DNA of 21,946 bases from a virus: positions 1 to 21,946 of the IMG/VR virus record IMGVR_UViG_3300044630_002611. One strand, 5' to 3'. A program made the position numbers and the translations under genes. The notes below the pieces were generated by a model that was not told where the DNA came from, did not search any database, and saw only the letters and a program-made list of their open reading frames with translations. Shown here piece after piece: positions 8,062 through 13,873 of this stretch (the stretch's first letter is position 1; each line of letters starts with the position of its first letter).

Positions 8062-8391
8062 ATGTTAAAGCCAAGGGCGGATTCGGTTGTTAGAACAGGA
8101 TTGTCTGGCGTACAGGCAAGGACCAACGTCGTTAAAAATAAGTTTGGCGACAAGAAGCGTGTAAGAAGAAGCGCAGACTACGCACCAGAGAATCGTGGTG
8201 CTGAAGACCGCTTAGATACAAGAGAAGGGCCAAGAGAAGGCGGAAGAACTGGTGGCAACAAGCAGTACATCAAAGGTGGCGGTTCCCAGTCTGGTAAGGG
8301 CGGCGGAAGCGGAAGACTGTACCAATACCGTGAACGTGGCAAGGGTGGTCGTAGCACGAGAGATAAGGACCAAGGCGGTCCAAAGAGATGA
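8062..8391 (+). CDS. Small basic Gly/Arg-rich protein, probable head component
   Basis: The protein has 109 residues with about 28 Lys/Arg against about 12 Asp/Glu. The second half is Gly/Arg/Lys-rich (GGGSQSGKGGGSGRLYQY) and probably disordered, like nucleic-acid-binding tails. The first residues, MLKPRAD, resemble the start of the next gene product (MFKSRAD). No known domain is recognised. The position between protease and coat genes suggests a virion-internal or assembly role, possibly neutralising packaged DNA or contacting the acidic blocks of the upstream protein. The gene stands alone behind its own TTGACA element and has no Shine-Dalgarno sequence. Real coding is supported by its isolated, well-placed frame, but function is unknown. 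Confidence 0.65.
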   Translation: MLKPRADSVVRTGLSGVQARTNVVKNKFGDKKRVRRSADYAPENRGAEDRLDTREGPREGGRTGGNKQYIKGGGSQSGKGGGSGRLYQYRERGKGGRSTRDKDQGGPKR

Positions 8392-8433
8392 TATCTATTG
8401 GGTACTCAATCTCTGTAAAAATTACAGTAGGTG

Positions 8434-8439
8434 TTGACA
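8434..8439 (+). promoter_or_regulatory. TTGACA element next to a perfect palindrome
   Basis: GTTGACA ends 43 bases before the ATG at 8483. It abuts the 14-base palindrome AATCGTTAACGATT (8439-8452), which may be an operator or a weak hairpin followed by five thymines. A second small hairpin, CTGTAA-AAA-TTACAG (8413-8427), lies just upstream. The candidate -10 is TAGTTT with a 16-base spacer. Confidence 0.4.
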
Positions 8440-8482
8440 ATCGTTAACGATTAACTAGTTTTTAATAAACCAATTATATATC

Positions 8483-8962
8483 ATGTTTAAATCACGCGCA
8501 GACGAATCACCCAAAGCAGGAACCGTTTCGAAAGAATCGAAAAAGTCATCCAACAATCTTGATAGAGCCATTGCAAAGGCTGCAAAGGCTGGAAAGAAAC
8601 TTACTGACTCCGCAATCATTAGAATTGGCTTTAAGGGTGCAAAACAAATCACTAGCCTCTTTTCACCCAGAGGCTCAAAGGGAAAAGTCACAGCAAGAGG
8701 AATTAGTGGTAAGGTTGGTAGCAAAGCCGACACAAATCTATCGTTGCAGAAGATTCAAAAATGGACTCCAGCAGCCGCTGGCGCAGCCCTTGCACGCTTT
8801 GAAAGCAAGAGTGGGAAACAGTTGCTTAAGTCTGTTGGAAACAGGACTGGTGCGAACGGAAAGAAGTTTGTCAGCGCAGTTATGGCTGGTCTGCGGAAAC
8901 GTGCGGCTGGTAAGAACGTTGCAAAACTCCCCAAGTCAACTCGTCCGACTAAGAAGAAATAA
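8483..8962 (+). CDS. Very basic Lys-rich protein, probable internal head protein
   Basis: The protein has 159 residues with about 39 Lys/Arg and only about 7 Asp/Glu. It begins MFKSRADESPKAG, similar to MLKPRAD at the start of the preceding gene product. Ala/Lys helices (DRAIAKAAKAGKKL) are followed by a Gly/Lys/Ser-rich middle and a C-terminus ending in TRPTKKK. This composition is typical of DNA-condensing proteins, but no family is recognised. It lies just before the coat gene and has its own TTGACA element upstream and a strong intrinsic terminator downstream, so it is probably transcribed as a single gene. A virion-internal DNA-binding role is inference from charge and position. Confidence 0.75.
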   Translation: MFKSRADESPKAGTVSKESKKSSNNLDRAIAKAAKAGKKLTDSAIIRIGFKGAKQITSLFSPRGSKGKVTARGISGKVGSKADTNLSLQKIQKWTPAAAGAALARFESKSGKQLLKSVGNRTGANGKKFVSAVMAGLRKRAAGKNVAKLPKSTRPTKKK

Positions 8963-8984
8963 TCTTAATAAGATTGTTAAAATT

Positions 8985-9009
8985 GAGGCTCCAAAGGGAG
9001 CCTCTTTTT
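8985..9009 (+). terminator. Intrinsic terminator before the coat gene
   Basis: An 8-bp perfect stem GAGGCTCC/GGAGCCTC with loop AAAG (8985-9004) is followed by five thymines. It ends the 8483-8962 transcript and insulates the coat gene. A smaller AATCTT/AAGATT hairpin (8961-8975) precedes it. Confidence 0.85.
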
Positions 9010-9017
9010 ATGCTTGG

Positions 9018-9023
9018 TTGACA
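9018..9023 (+). promoter_or_regulatory. TTGACA element upstream of the major capsid gene
   Basis: GTTGACA lies 8 bases after the terminator T-run and 28 bases before the ATG at 9052. CATATT with a 19-base spacer is a weak -10 candidate. There is no Shine-Dalgarno sequence, so a leaderless or very short-leader mRNA is implied. Confidence 0.5.
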
Positions 9024-9051
9024 AACTGGCATTGTCGTAACCCATATTTAA

Positions 9052-9942
9052 ATGTCTAACACAATTGGAGGTATTAACCTCACAGTCATTGCACAGGATG
9101 GTCTCACGACCCTTTTGTCCGAATTCCCTTTAATCAATACCTTTACCACAAACTTTGGTGGAGATATTGCTCAAAAAGGTGAAGCCGTCACCACTCGTAT
9201 TGCATCATCCGTTTCTGCCACCGACATCGGCGCTAACGGTTATGCAGCATCTAACGTAACCTCGACTGCTAAAACAGTCACTCTTAACCAACACAAAGGC
9301 TTTGTGATGGGCTTTGACGACGGTGAAGTCGCCAAGGGCGGTTACGACATGCTCAAGAGAACGTTCCTCGCTCCTGCTGCTCACGCTACCGTGAAAGCAA
9401 TTATGGACGATGTGTTCGCTCTCGTCACTGCTGGTAACTTCGCCAGCGTTGGCTACAACAGCACTGTTGCCGCCTTCGATGCTGACTCAGTTGCTTCGCT
9501 CTCGCAGGTTCTGACTGACGCAAACAACCCACAGGCTGGTCGCACGCTCCTCGTGAAACCATCCCTCTACACTTCACTCGCTAAGGACAACGCTATCCAA
9601 GCCCAATACGCTTCGGGTACCAACGCTCCAGTTACTGAGAACTTGCTGCCACGTATTCACGGCTTCACAGTTCGCCAGTACAGCGACCTCCCTGCAACTG
9701 TTGCCAATCAGAAGGGCATTGCCTGTACACCAGAAGCGATTCTAATCGCAACTCGTCTACCTGCTACCCCTTCGAACTGGTACGGTAACGTTGCTACCGC
9801 AACTGACAAACTGTCTGGTCTCTCGATTCAAGTTCGCGAATGGTATGACGGTAAAGACGGCAAGCAATACATCTCCATGTCCCTCCTCTATGGAGTGGCA
9901 GTTGGTAACGCAAATTGCTTGACCCGCATCATTGCAACATAA
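9052..9942 (+). CDS. Probable major capsid protein (HK97-fold type)
   Basis: The protein has 296 residues, well balanced in composition and markedly more regular than its charged neighbours. It begins SNTIGGINLTVIAQDGL and continues with a β-rich segment (GEAVTTRIASSVSATD). A helical region (APAAHATVKAIMDDVFALV) follows, then RTLLVKPSLYTSLAKD, which resembles the spine-helix and A-domain organisation of phage coat proteins. It ends with a domain containing GLSIQVREWYDGKDGKQYISMSLLYGVA. The size, the position after the protease and scaffold candidate and the dedicated terminator-promoter insulation all fit the most abundant virion protein. I recognise no close subfamily, so the fold is inferred. 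It has its own TTGACA upstream and a strong terminator downstream. Confidence 0.85.
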   Translation: MSNTIGGINLTVIAQDGLTTLLSEFPLINTFTTNFGGDIAQKGEAVTTRIASSVSATDIGANGYAASNVTSTAKTVTLNQHKGFVMGFDDGEVAKGGYDMLKRTFLAPAAHATVKAIMDDVFALVTAGNFASVGYNSTVAAFDADSVASLSQVLTDANNPQAGRTLLVKPSLYTSLAKDNAIQAQYASGTNAPVTENLLPRIHGFTVRQYSDLPATVANQKGIACTPEAILIATRLPATPSNWYGNVATATDKLSGLSIQVREWYDGKDGKQYISMSLLYGVAVGNANCLTRIIAT

Positions 9943-9965
9943 TTGAACCAATAAGGAAAGAAATT

Positions 9966-9993
9966 GACCCACAGAAATGTGGGTCTTTTTTTT
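9966..9993 (+). terminator. Intrinsic terminator after the coat gene
   Basis: An 8-bp perfect stem GACCCACA/TGTGGGTC with a GAAA tetraloop (9966-9985) is followed by eight thymines. It is the strongest terminator in the window. Confidence 0.92.
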
Positions 9994-10010
9994 GCTTAAT
10001 AGTGAACGGG

Positions 10011-10016
10011 TTGACA
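10011..10016 (+). promoter_or_regulatory. TTGACA element upstream of the 64-residue gene
   Basis: GTTGACA ends 26 bases before the ATG at 10043. TAACTT follows after exactly 17 bases and is the best-positioned -10 candidate among these elements. The predicted transcription start is within or just after the first codon. Confidence 0.5.
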
Positions 10017-10042
10017 CCCTTCAAAGTTCGATTTAACTTACA

Positions 10043-10237
10043 ATGGCTAATCCCAAATACTCTATCCTTCTTAAAGTTGCTATCGCCGATGGTGCGATAA
10101 CAGTCGATGATTACACATCTAAAGTATCCGCAGAAGCGGATTACGTTACTGCCGTTAACAGCGGAGACTACGACTACGTAGCGTTGTTACTTGAGCAACT
10201 TCCTTCAAAAGACTACAAACTCCCAACTAATAACTAA
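10043..10237 (+). CDS. Small protein of unknown function following the coat gene
   Basis: The protein has 64 residues, is acidic and has no recognisable motif. Notable stretches are SILLKVAIADGAITVDDY and SGDYDYVALLLEQLPSKDY. It is flanked upstream by the coat terminator and a TTGACA element, and downstream by a hairpin and another TTGACA unit, so it is probably transcribed alone. Small genes directly after the coat gene are often head-decoration or packaging-accessory proteins (lambda has gpFI in a comparable place), but nothing in the sequence identifies this one. Confidence 0.6.
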   Translation: MANPKYSILLKVAIADGAITVDDYTSKVSAEADYVTAVNSGDYDYVALLLEQLPSKDYKLPTNN

Positions 10238-10248
10238 GGGAGTCGAAG

Positions 10249-10268
10249 GTATCCCTCGCAGGGGGTAC
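10249..10268 (+). terminator. Hairpin after the 64-residue gene, possible weak terminator
   Basis: GTATCCCT and GGGGGTAC can pair over 8 positions (two G-U) around a CGCA loop. No thymine run follows, so termination would be weak or factor-dependent. It is followed by a short tandem TACTGGCG/TACTGGAG. Confidence 0.35.
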
Positions 10269-10302
10269 TGGCGTACTGGAGTAATTTAAAGTCAAAATGC
10301 TA

Positions 10303-10308
10303 TTGACA
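10303..10308 (+). promoter_or_regulatory. TTGACA element overlapping a terminator, upstream of the 106-residue gene
   Basis: ATTGACA shares its last base with the stem of the terminator at 10308-10335 and ends 35 bases before the ATG at 10344. TATCTT with a 16-base spacer is a -10 candidate lying in the terminator tail, so promoter and terminator would be physically merged. Confidence 0.4.
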
Positions 10309-10335
10309 GCCCCAGAAATGGGGCTATCTTTTTTT
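10308..10335 (+). terminator. Intrinsic terminator before the 106-residue gene
   Basis: AGCCCCA/TGGGGCT forms a 7-bp stem with a GAAA loop, followed by ATC and seven thymines. It lies between the TTGACA element and the ATG at 10344. Confidence 0.85.
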
Positions 10336-10343
10336 ATACATAT

Positions 10344-10664
10344 ATGTCTAAGTTCACATTCGTAATCGAAATCAAAAATGGCAAACCGCTTGGTACTGCC
10401 TTCACAAAAGAAGACGCAGCAGTTGCTCGTGCAATGTTTGACGACTTGCGCGAAAAGGGCAAAGAGGCTTACTTCTTCCAACACCCACAGCCAGACAAAC
10501 GCTGCAAGTCTACAGAGCAAATGGCTGCATCTCGTGGAACTGAATCAACTGGCGAAGTTGCCCCAGCAGAAACCGCTAAACCGCTTAATGAGTCGGTTGA
10601 CCAAGATATGGAAGTTATCAAGAACAGTAAGTACAAAAAGAATTCAATTGGCGGACTTTCGTAA
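10344..10664 (+). CDS. Small protein of unknown function, head region
   Basis: The protein has 106 residues. The first half looks like a compact α/β unit (SKFTFVIEIKNGKPLGTAF followed by a helix AVARAMFDDLREKGKEAYFF). The second half is polar and low in complexity. No family is recognised. It lies between coat and connector genes and is bounded on both sides by terminator plus TTGACA modules, implying its own expression level. A head-accessory role, comparable in position to the lambda gpFI packaging protein, is a guess. There is no Shine-Dalgarno sequence. Confidence 0.65.
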   Translation: MSKFTFVIEIKNGKPLGTAFTKEDAAVARAMFDDLREKGKEAYFFQHPQPDKRCKSTEQMAASRGTESTGEVAPAETAKPLNESVDQDMEVIKNSKYKKNSIGGLS

Positions 10665-10668
10665 TCCG

Positions 10669-10674
10669 TTGACA
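10669..10674 (+). promoter_or_regulatory. TTGACA element upstream of the gpFII-position gene
   Basis: GTTGACA lies 4 bases after the preceding stop and 38 bases before the ATG at 10713, with the terminator hairpin 10685-10708 in between. No good -10 candidate is seen. Confidence 0.35.
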
Positions 10675-10684
10675 TAACTTAAAT

Positions 10685-10708
10685 GGGGAGCGAAGGCTCC
10701 CCCTTTTT
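10685..10708 (+). terminator. Intrinsic terminator before the connector gene
   Basis: A 7-bp perfect stem GGGGAGC/GCTCCCC with a GAAG loop is followed by one C and five thymines. An in-frame ATG at 10683 at the hairpin base would extend the next gene by 10 residues, but the hairpin makes that start unlikely. Confidence 0.85.
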
Positions 10709-10712
10709 GTTT

Positions 10713-11042
10713 ATGAATGTCTGGCAAGAGATGGAATCAGATGCCCCCGAAATCTTAAAGGAACTCGGAAGGGTGGTCATATACAGAAAGAATCAAGTCC
10801 TCGCAATGGTAGACCCAAATCCGATAGATTCGATAATGACTCAAGGTGGATTTGACAACGATACATCATTTAGAGTTAAGTTCTTTGCAAAGTCTAACTC
10901 TGAACTAATTAGAAACCCTCCATCGCACGGGGAGCAAGTTACCGTATATGGTTCACAGTACACGATAGTTTCTATTACTTACAGACCGCCATCTCCTTGG
11001 ATTGAAACAGTTGTTCAACCAACAGACGGGAACACCCTTTAA
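10713..11042 (+). CDS. Probable head-tail connector (lambda gpFII position)
   Basis: The protein has 109 residues from the chosen ATG, which directly follows the terminator T-run. The sequence starts MNVWQEMESDAPEILKELG and continues with β-strand-rich segments (TSFRVKFFAKSNSELI, GEQVTVYGSQYTIVSITY). A helix followed by a β-barrel matches the general build of gpFII-type connectors. Size and place, after the coat and accessory genes and before the tail-completion genes, agree. No motif proves it. It is followed one base later by the next gene, so the two probably form an operon. Confidence 0.6.
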   Translation: MNVWQEMESDAPEILKELGRVVIYRKNQVLAMVDPNPIDSIMTQGGFDNDTSFRVKFFAKSNSELIRNPPSHGEQVTVYGSQYTIVSITYRPPSPWIETVVQPTDGNTL

Positions 11043-11043
11043 T

Positions 11044-11943
11044 ATGGCTGCGAGTTCCAGTGCGTTCACCTTAAATGGTGCTAACAACCCGTCATCAACA
11101 CCCCAACTTAGCATTGATGAGAAACAGTTATTCAACACGGTCAAGAAGGTAAACATCAAATTAGATATGCTCAGTAAGGAAGTTAAGTTAAACATGTTTG
11201 CAATCATGAGAACTGAGTGGGGGAATCTTGCTGGAGACTTGGTTGCAATAACCCCTCCGTTTGACAAGGGCGGGAGTCTTGGAAAGGGAAGACAGGCGGC
11301 AAAAGAAACAATTAAAGCGGCTTTCGTTCCATTAAGCAGCATACCAATTGGTGCATTGATAAGAGCAAAGAACTGGCGCGCGGTTGATGCTTATGGCTGG
11401 AAGCCCAAAAGTTCAAAGGTTCAGAAACTCTTAGATAAGAGAAACTGGAATGCTTTGGATAACCTCAAGTTTGGAATAACAAAACCGAATCCAGCGGCTG
11501 CTGGTGCCGAACCAATTTCAAAAATTACAAACGCCCATCACAGGACAGTAAGAGACCCACGTACAGGGAAGTGGAATGGAACCAGATACTATGTTGCTGG
11601 AGCCAATGCTCAAGCAAAGATAAACAAGTTTGCAGCAGAAGTATCCCAAAATGTTGGCTTTATGTTAAGCGGATGGGTCTACTGTCACAACGCACTAAAG
11701 GGTAACAGAAAGGTTCCATCTGTAAAAAACTATGGGACTGGCAAGGTTGTTGTAAAACCATTCAAAGGAGGCGGAAGCGCCTCCGTAACAATTATAAACT
11801 CAAAGGGTAACTTTAACGGCTGGCTTGGAAACAAGAAGGGTGCTGAATATCAAGCCCTCATATCCAAGGCACAAAAAAGAATTCAAGAAGAGTTTGACAA
11901 AGCAGCCATCGGTATGGTTAATGAACTCGACTTTAAATCATGA
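11044..11943 (+). CDS. Probable tail-completion protein (gpZ or HK97 gp10-like position)
   Basis: The protein has 299 residues and is basic. An N-terminal helix (SIDEKQLFNTVKKVNIKLDMLSKE) is followed by MRTEWGNLAGDLVAITPPFDKGG. That resembles the LVDTGRLRDS-type opening of HK97 gp10 or lambda gpZ neck proteins. A central loop-rich portion and a C-terminal helix (SKAQKRIQEEFDKA) follow. I chose the ATG at 11044, one base after the upstream stop, over an internal TTG at 11002 that would overlap the connector gene. Its stop overlaps the next start by 4 bases (ATGA). The role is inferred from order: connector, gpZ-like, terminator-like, tube. Confidence 0.6.
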   Translation: MAASSSAFTLNGANNPSSTPQLSIDEKQLFNTVKKVNIKLDMLSKEVKLNMFAIMRTEWGNLAGDLVAITPPFDKGGSLGKGRQAAKETIKAAFVPLSSIPIGALIRAKNWRAVDAYGWKPKSSKVQKLLDKRNWNALDNLKFGITKPNPAAAGAEPISKITNAHHRTVRDPRTGKWNGTRYYVAGANAQAKINKFAAEVSQNVGFMLSGWVYCHNALKGNRKVPSVKNYGTGKVVVKPFKGGGSASVTIINSKGNFNGWLGNKKGAEYQALISKAQKRIQEEFDKAAIGMVNELDFKS

Positions 11944-12365
11944 GCATCCGAAGAGCAGTAGAACTTAATTTTCAAACACGACTTGATAGAGCCTTTAAGG
12001 GTTCTAGATACAAGGTAGTGGGGGGTACTTCTGCGGATGACCGCCCAAGCCCATGCATTATCGTAGTGGCGGGGGAGGCTGACTCGGCACTCCCAGAAAT
12101 GAGCGACTCTCTCGACAACTACATCTGTGACCTCAGTGTTGTCATACTATCTGGCGTGGACGAGGATGGCTTCAACCAGCACAATGACGCAAACGGTATT
12201 GTTTCTTCGGTGTTTTCCAACAGGGAAACGAGGAAGGAATCAATGGTTGAGAAACTTTACATCTACGACGTGGTTAAACTTGGTGTCTCAGAAGACAACA
12301 TCCCAGACCAAAGAAAATTTGGTACGGCTTACAACTTCAAGGTTGTCTTTAACTATTCTGGTTAA
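11940..12365 (+). CDS. Probable tail terminator (lambda gpU position)
   Basis: The protein has 141 residues of mixed α/β pattern. An N-terminal helix (RRAVELNFQTRLDRAF) is followed by alternating strands (CIIVVAGEADSALP, YICDLSVVILSGVD, KLYIYDVVKLGV, AYNFKVVFNYSG), a layout that fits tail-terminator proteins of the gpU type. It begins within the stop of the upstream gene (ATGA). It is the last plus-strand gene before the inverted cassette and is followed immediately by an 8-bp hairpin. The sequence alone does not prove the family. Confidence 0.6.
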   Translation: MSIRRAVELNFQTRLDRAFKGSRYKVVGGTSADDRPSPCIIVVAGEADSALPEMSDSLDNYICDLSVVILSGVDEDGFNQHNDANGIVSSVFSNRETRKESMVEKLYIYDVVKLGVSEDNIPDQRKFGTAYNFKVVFNYSG

Positions 12366-12464
12366 GGAATCCCAAGGGGATTCCCTGCGAACTGTACGCT
12401 AATGTCTAGGAACTGTTTCCAAGTCTCAAGGGAAACTCCTGCAACTGTTGGTTAATGTCTAGGA
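12366..12464 (+). repeat. Two tandem hairpin-plus-microORF units
   Basis: Unit 1 is the perfect hairpin GGAATCCC-AAG-GGGATTCC (12366-12384) followed by 12385-12411. Unit 2 is the hairpin GTTTCC/GGAAAC (12415-12436) followed by 12439-12464. The tails share CTGC, AACTGT and an identical TAATGTCTAGGA, about 22 of 27 positions, at a 54-base period. Each ATG of TAATG opens a tiny frame: 17 residues from 12402 and 8 residues from 12453, the first ending where the second begins. These may be decayed duplication products or a regulatory element. A further small hairpin (12463-12476, followed by TTTA) closes the region. Confidence 0.6.
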
Positions 12465-12536
12465 GTGCATCCACTCTTTAATCATCTACCAAGACTGACA
12501 AGGCACATGCAAGGATTACGATTAGAATTAGAGTGC

Positions 12537-13004
12537 TCATTTTTTCATCTTTTTACAATAGTAAAGAACGCCCTCCGTGCCATCCAAGGCAGACCTGTAT
12601 TTTGAGGTTTTCTCTACGGACATCTTCCCGTGCAAAGGATTCCAGACTACTTCGCCAATTTTAACATAATACTGTATTAGTTTGTCGCTGTTCAGTATTT
12701 TGAATACATAGCGGCAGTAGTTGTTGTTGCCTGTATCGACATAGTAGTCCCCTCCACTAGTCACAGCGATGAACTTAGATAGACCCTTGGCAGCCTCTGG
12801 GATGCCCTGTGAGGGGGTATGGTCGCTCGGGATGGCTATCTTCCTCAGTGAGCCAATGAACTTCATCTGGGACCGATTTAGAGACACCTCTGGGCATTCA
12901 GCCCAAGAGGTTGGACACTTGGTACACGAGTTATAAAGGTCGTATATCAACTCGCTCCTCTTAGCGTCCGCCAGAGTTTTAGTTTTGTTTCTTTTTAAAT
13001 GCAT
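12537..13004 (-). CDS. Unknown protein, last gene of the inverted cassette
   Basis: The protein has 155 residues. It has a basic, lysine-rich N-terminus (HLKRNKTKTLADAKR) and five cysteines, three of them clustered (CTKCPTSWAEC, residues 27-37), which could bind metal or form disulfides. The middle is Gly-rich (VTSGGDYYVDTGNNNYCRYVFK), and the protein ends in a Lys-rich tail. No signal peptide, membrane segment or enzyme motif is evident, and no family is recognised. The start overlaps the upstream gene by 26 bases. It reads against the surrounding tail genes and converges on the gene ending at 12365. Confidence 0.6.
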   Translation of the reverse strand: MHLKRNKTKTLADAKRSELIYDLYNSCTKCPTSWAECPEVSLNRSQMKFIGSLRKIAIPSDHTPSQGIPEAAKGLSKFIAVTSGGDYYVDTGNNNYCRYVFKILNSDKLIQYYVKIGEVVWNPLHGKMSVEKTSKYRSALDGTEGVLYYCKKMKK

Positions 13005-13176
13005 CGTTAATTGATTTTAGTGCGTATTCGGTGATTACATCTCTTAGTTCAGACTCGTTAGATTTAGATTTAACAAGAGCCTTTGACAGTGCTTCGCAAG
13101 CACGAATCAAGTTTTTGTTTTGTTTAACCAAGACCCCAATGCGTGATTCGTCACTCACGGCTGCTTGGGTATCCAA
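12979..13176 (-). CDS. Small helical protein of the inverted cassette
   Basis: The protein has 65 residues and is predicted almost entirely helical (RIGVLVKQNKNLIRACEAL and SELRDVITEYALKSINDAF), probably coiled-coil. It overlaps both neighbours by 26 bases, as expected in a tightly packed operon. It is not recognised. Small helical proteins are found in lysis and moron cassettes, but nothing here is specific. Confidence 0.55.
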   Translation of the reverse strand: MDTQAAVSDESRIGVLVKQNKNLIRACEALSKALVKSKSNESELRDVITEYALKSINDAFKKKQN

Positions 13177-13339
13177 AGTTATCAGACTTTGGTTTTAAAT
13201 TTGTATCTGGAGCCTTGGGCGGCAACACCCATCCCATCTCAATAGAGACAAGTCTCATATTCAAGCGCTCGACTATTGAGTAGAGTATTTCAACGCGTTG
13301 CTCAAGCAACGCTATCTTATGCTCGTTCGGGTCAGTCAT
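13151..13339 (-). CDS. Small coiled-coil protein of the inverted cassette
   Basis: The protein has 62 residues from the ATG at 13339. That start lies in an 8-base overlap (ATGACTGA) with the stop of the membrane-protein gene, which supports it over a longer frame beginning at 13450. A heptad-like helix (HKIALLEQRVEILYSIVERL) is followed by a Pro-rich tail (GWVLPPKAPDTNLKP). Function is unknown. A coiled-coil partner of the membrane protein is plausible. Confidence 0.55.
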   Translation of the reverse strand: MTDPNEHKIALLEQRVEILYSIVERLNMRLVSIEMGWVLPPKAPDTNLKPKSDNFGYPSSRE

Positions 13340-13631
13340 TTTCAACGACCTCTTTTCTGTTGCCAAAAAATACTTGAACTTTGTGGTTAAACTCTCTGTC
13401 GAACAGTCCCAAGAAGAAGCAGAACCAAACAAAAACAACTGCGACCACAAGCGGAATGAGCAAACCTGTTTTTCTTAAAAACCAAATAACTCCCTTTGAC
13501 CAAAAAGAAAGGAGTGCAAATGCTATTAAGATTAAACCAGCGTCTGTCCAAACGCTTGGACTTTGTTTCTGTGTAGAAAACATTCCGTCCTCAGTTCGTT
13601 GTTCATCATCGTCGTTGTTATTGTATGCCAT
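13332..13631 (-). CDS. Two-span membrane protein, holin-like in size
   Basis: The protein has 99 residues. Residues 1-28 are polar and acidic (Asn/Asp-rich). Membrane segments lie at about 30-52 (AGLILIAFALLSFW) and 56-77 (LLIPLVVAVVFVWFCFFLGLF), joined by a short Arg/Lys turn, with a charged tail. Size and two-span layout fit a class II holin, but there is no recognisable endolysin or spanin beside it, so an immunity or superinfection-exclusion role is equally possible. It is the first gene of the minus-strand cassette and has its own TTGACA element upstream. Confidence 0.65.
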   Translation of the reverse strand: MAYNNNDDDEQRTEDGMFSTQKQSPSVWTDAGLILIAFALLSFWSKGVIWFLRKTGLLIPLVVAVVFVWFCFFLGLFDREFNHKVQVFFGNRKEVVEND

Positions 13632-13662
13632 AGAACGCCCATTAAATAAGGGTTTGGGCTAT

Positions 13663-13668
13663 TGTCAA
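13663..13668 (-). promoter_or_regulatory. Minus-strand TTGACA element for the inverted cassette
   Basis: On the minus strand, CTTGACA ends 31 bases before the ATG at 13631. TTTAAT (five of six consensus bases) follows with a 16-base spacer, making this the best complete promoter in the window. Confidence 0.6.
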
Positions 13669-13873
13669 GCGATTAAGTGTGCATCAGTTGACACCGACAC
13701 TTTGTTCCATGTTCATTCAGAAGTTTTTACTAAAGGTATCGGTCTTAATCCATAAACTATCAAAGCATCTCCCATCAAGGGTTAAAAAGCACCTCTCTAA
13801 CATTTCATTTAAAATAGCATTTTTTGCAGTAAGTCGTTCTGTTCACAAGAGTTGTGCTTGTTCCAGCAAGCGG

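Noticed and set aside
10683-10712. ATG at 10683 as the start of the connector gene
   Set aside because: It lies at the base of an intrinsic terminator and would encode the hairpin; the ATG right after the T run is preferred.
13332-13631. Firm assignment as holin and the cassette as a lysis module
   Set aside because: No endolysin or spanin motif in the cassette; the two membrane segments alone are not enough.
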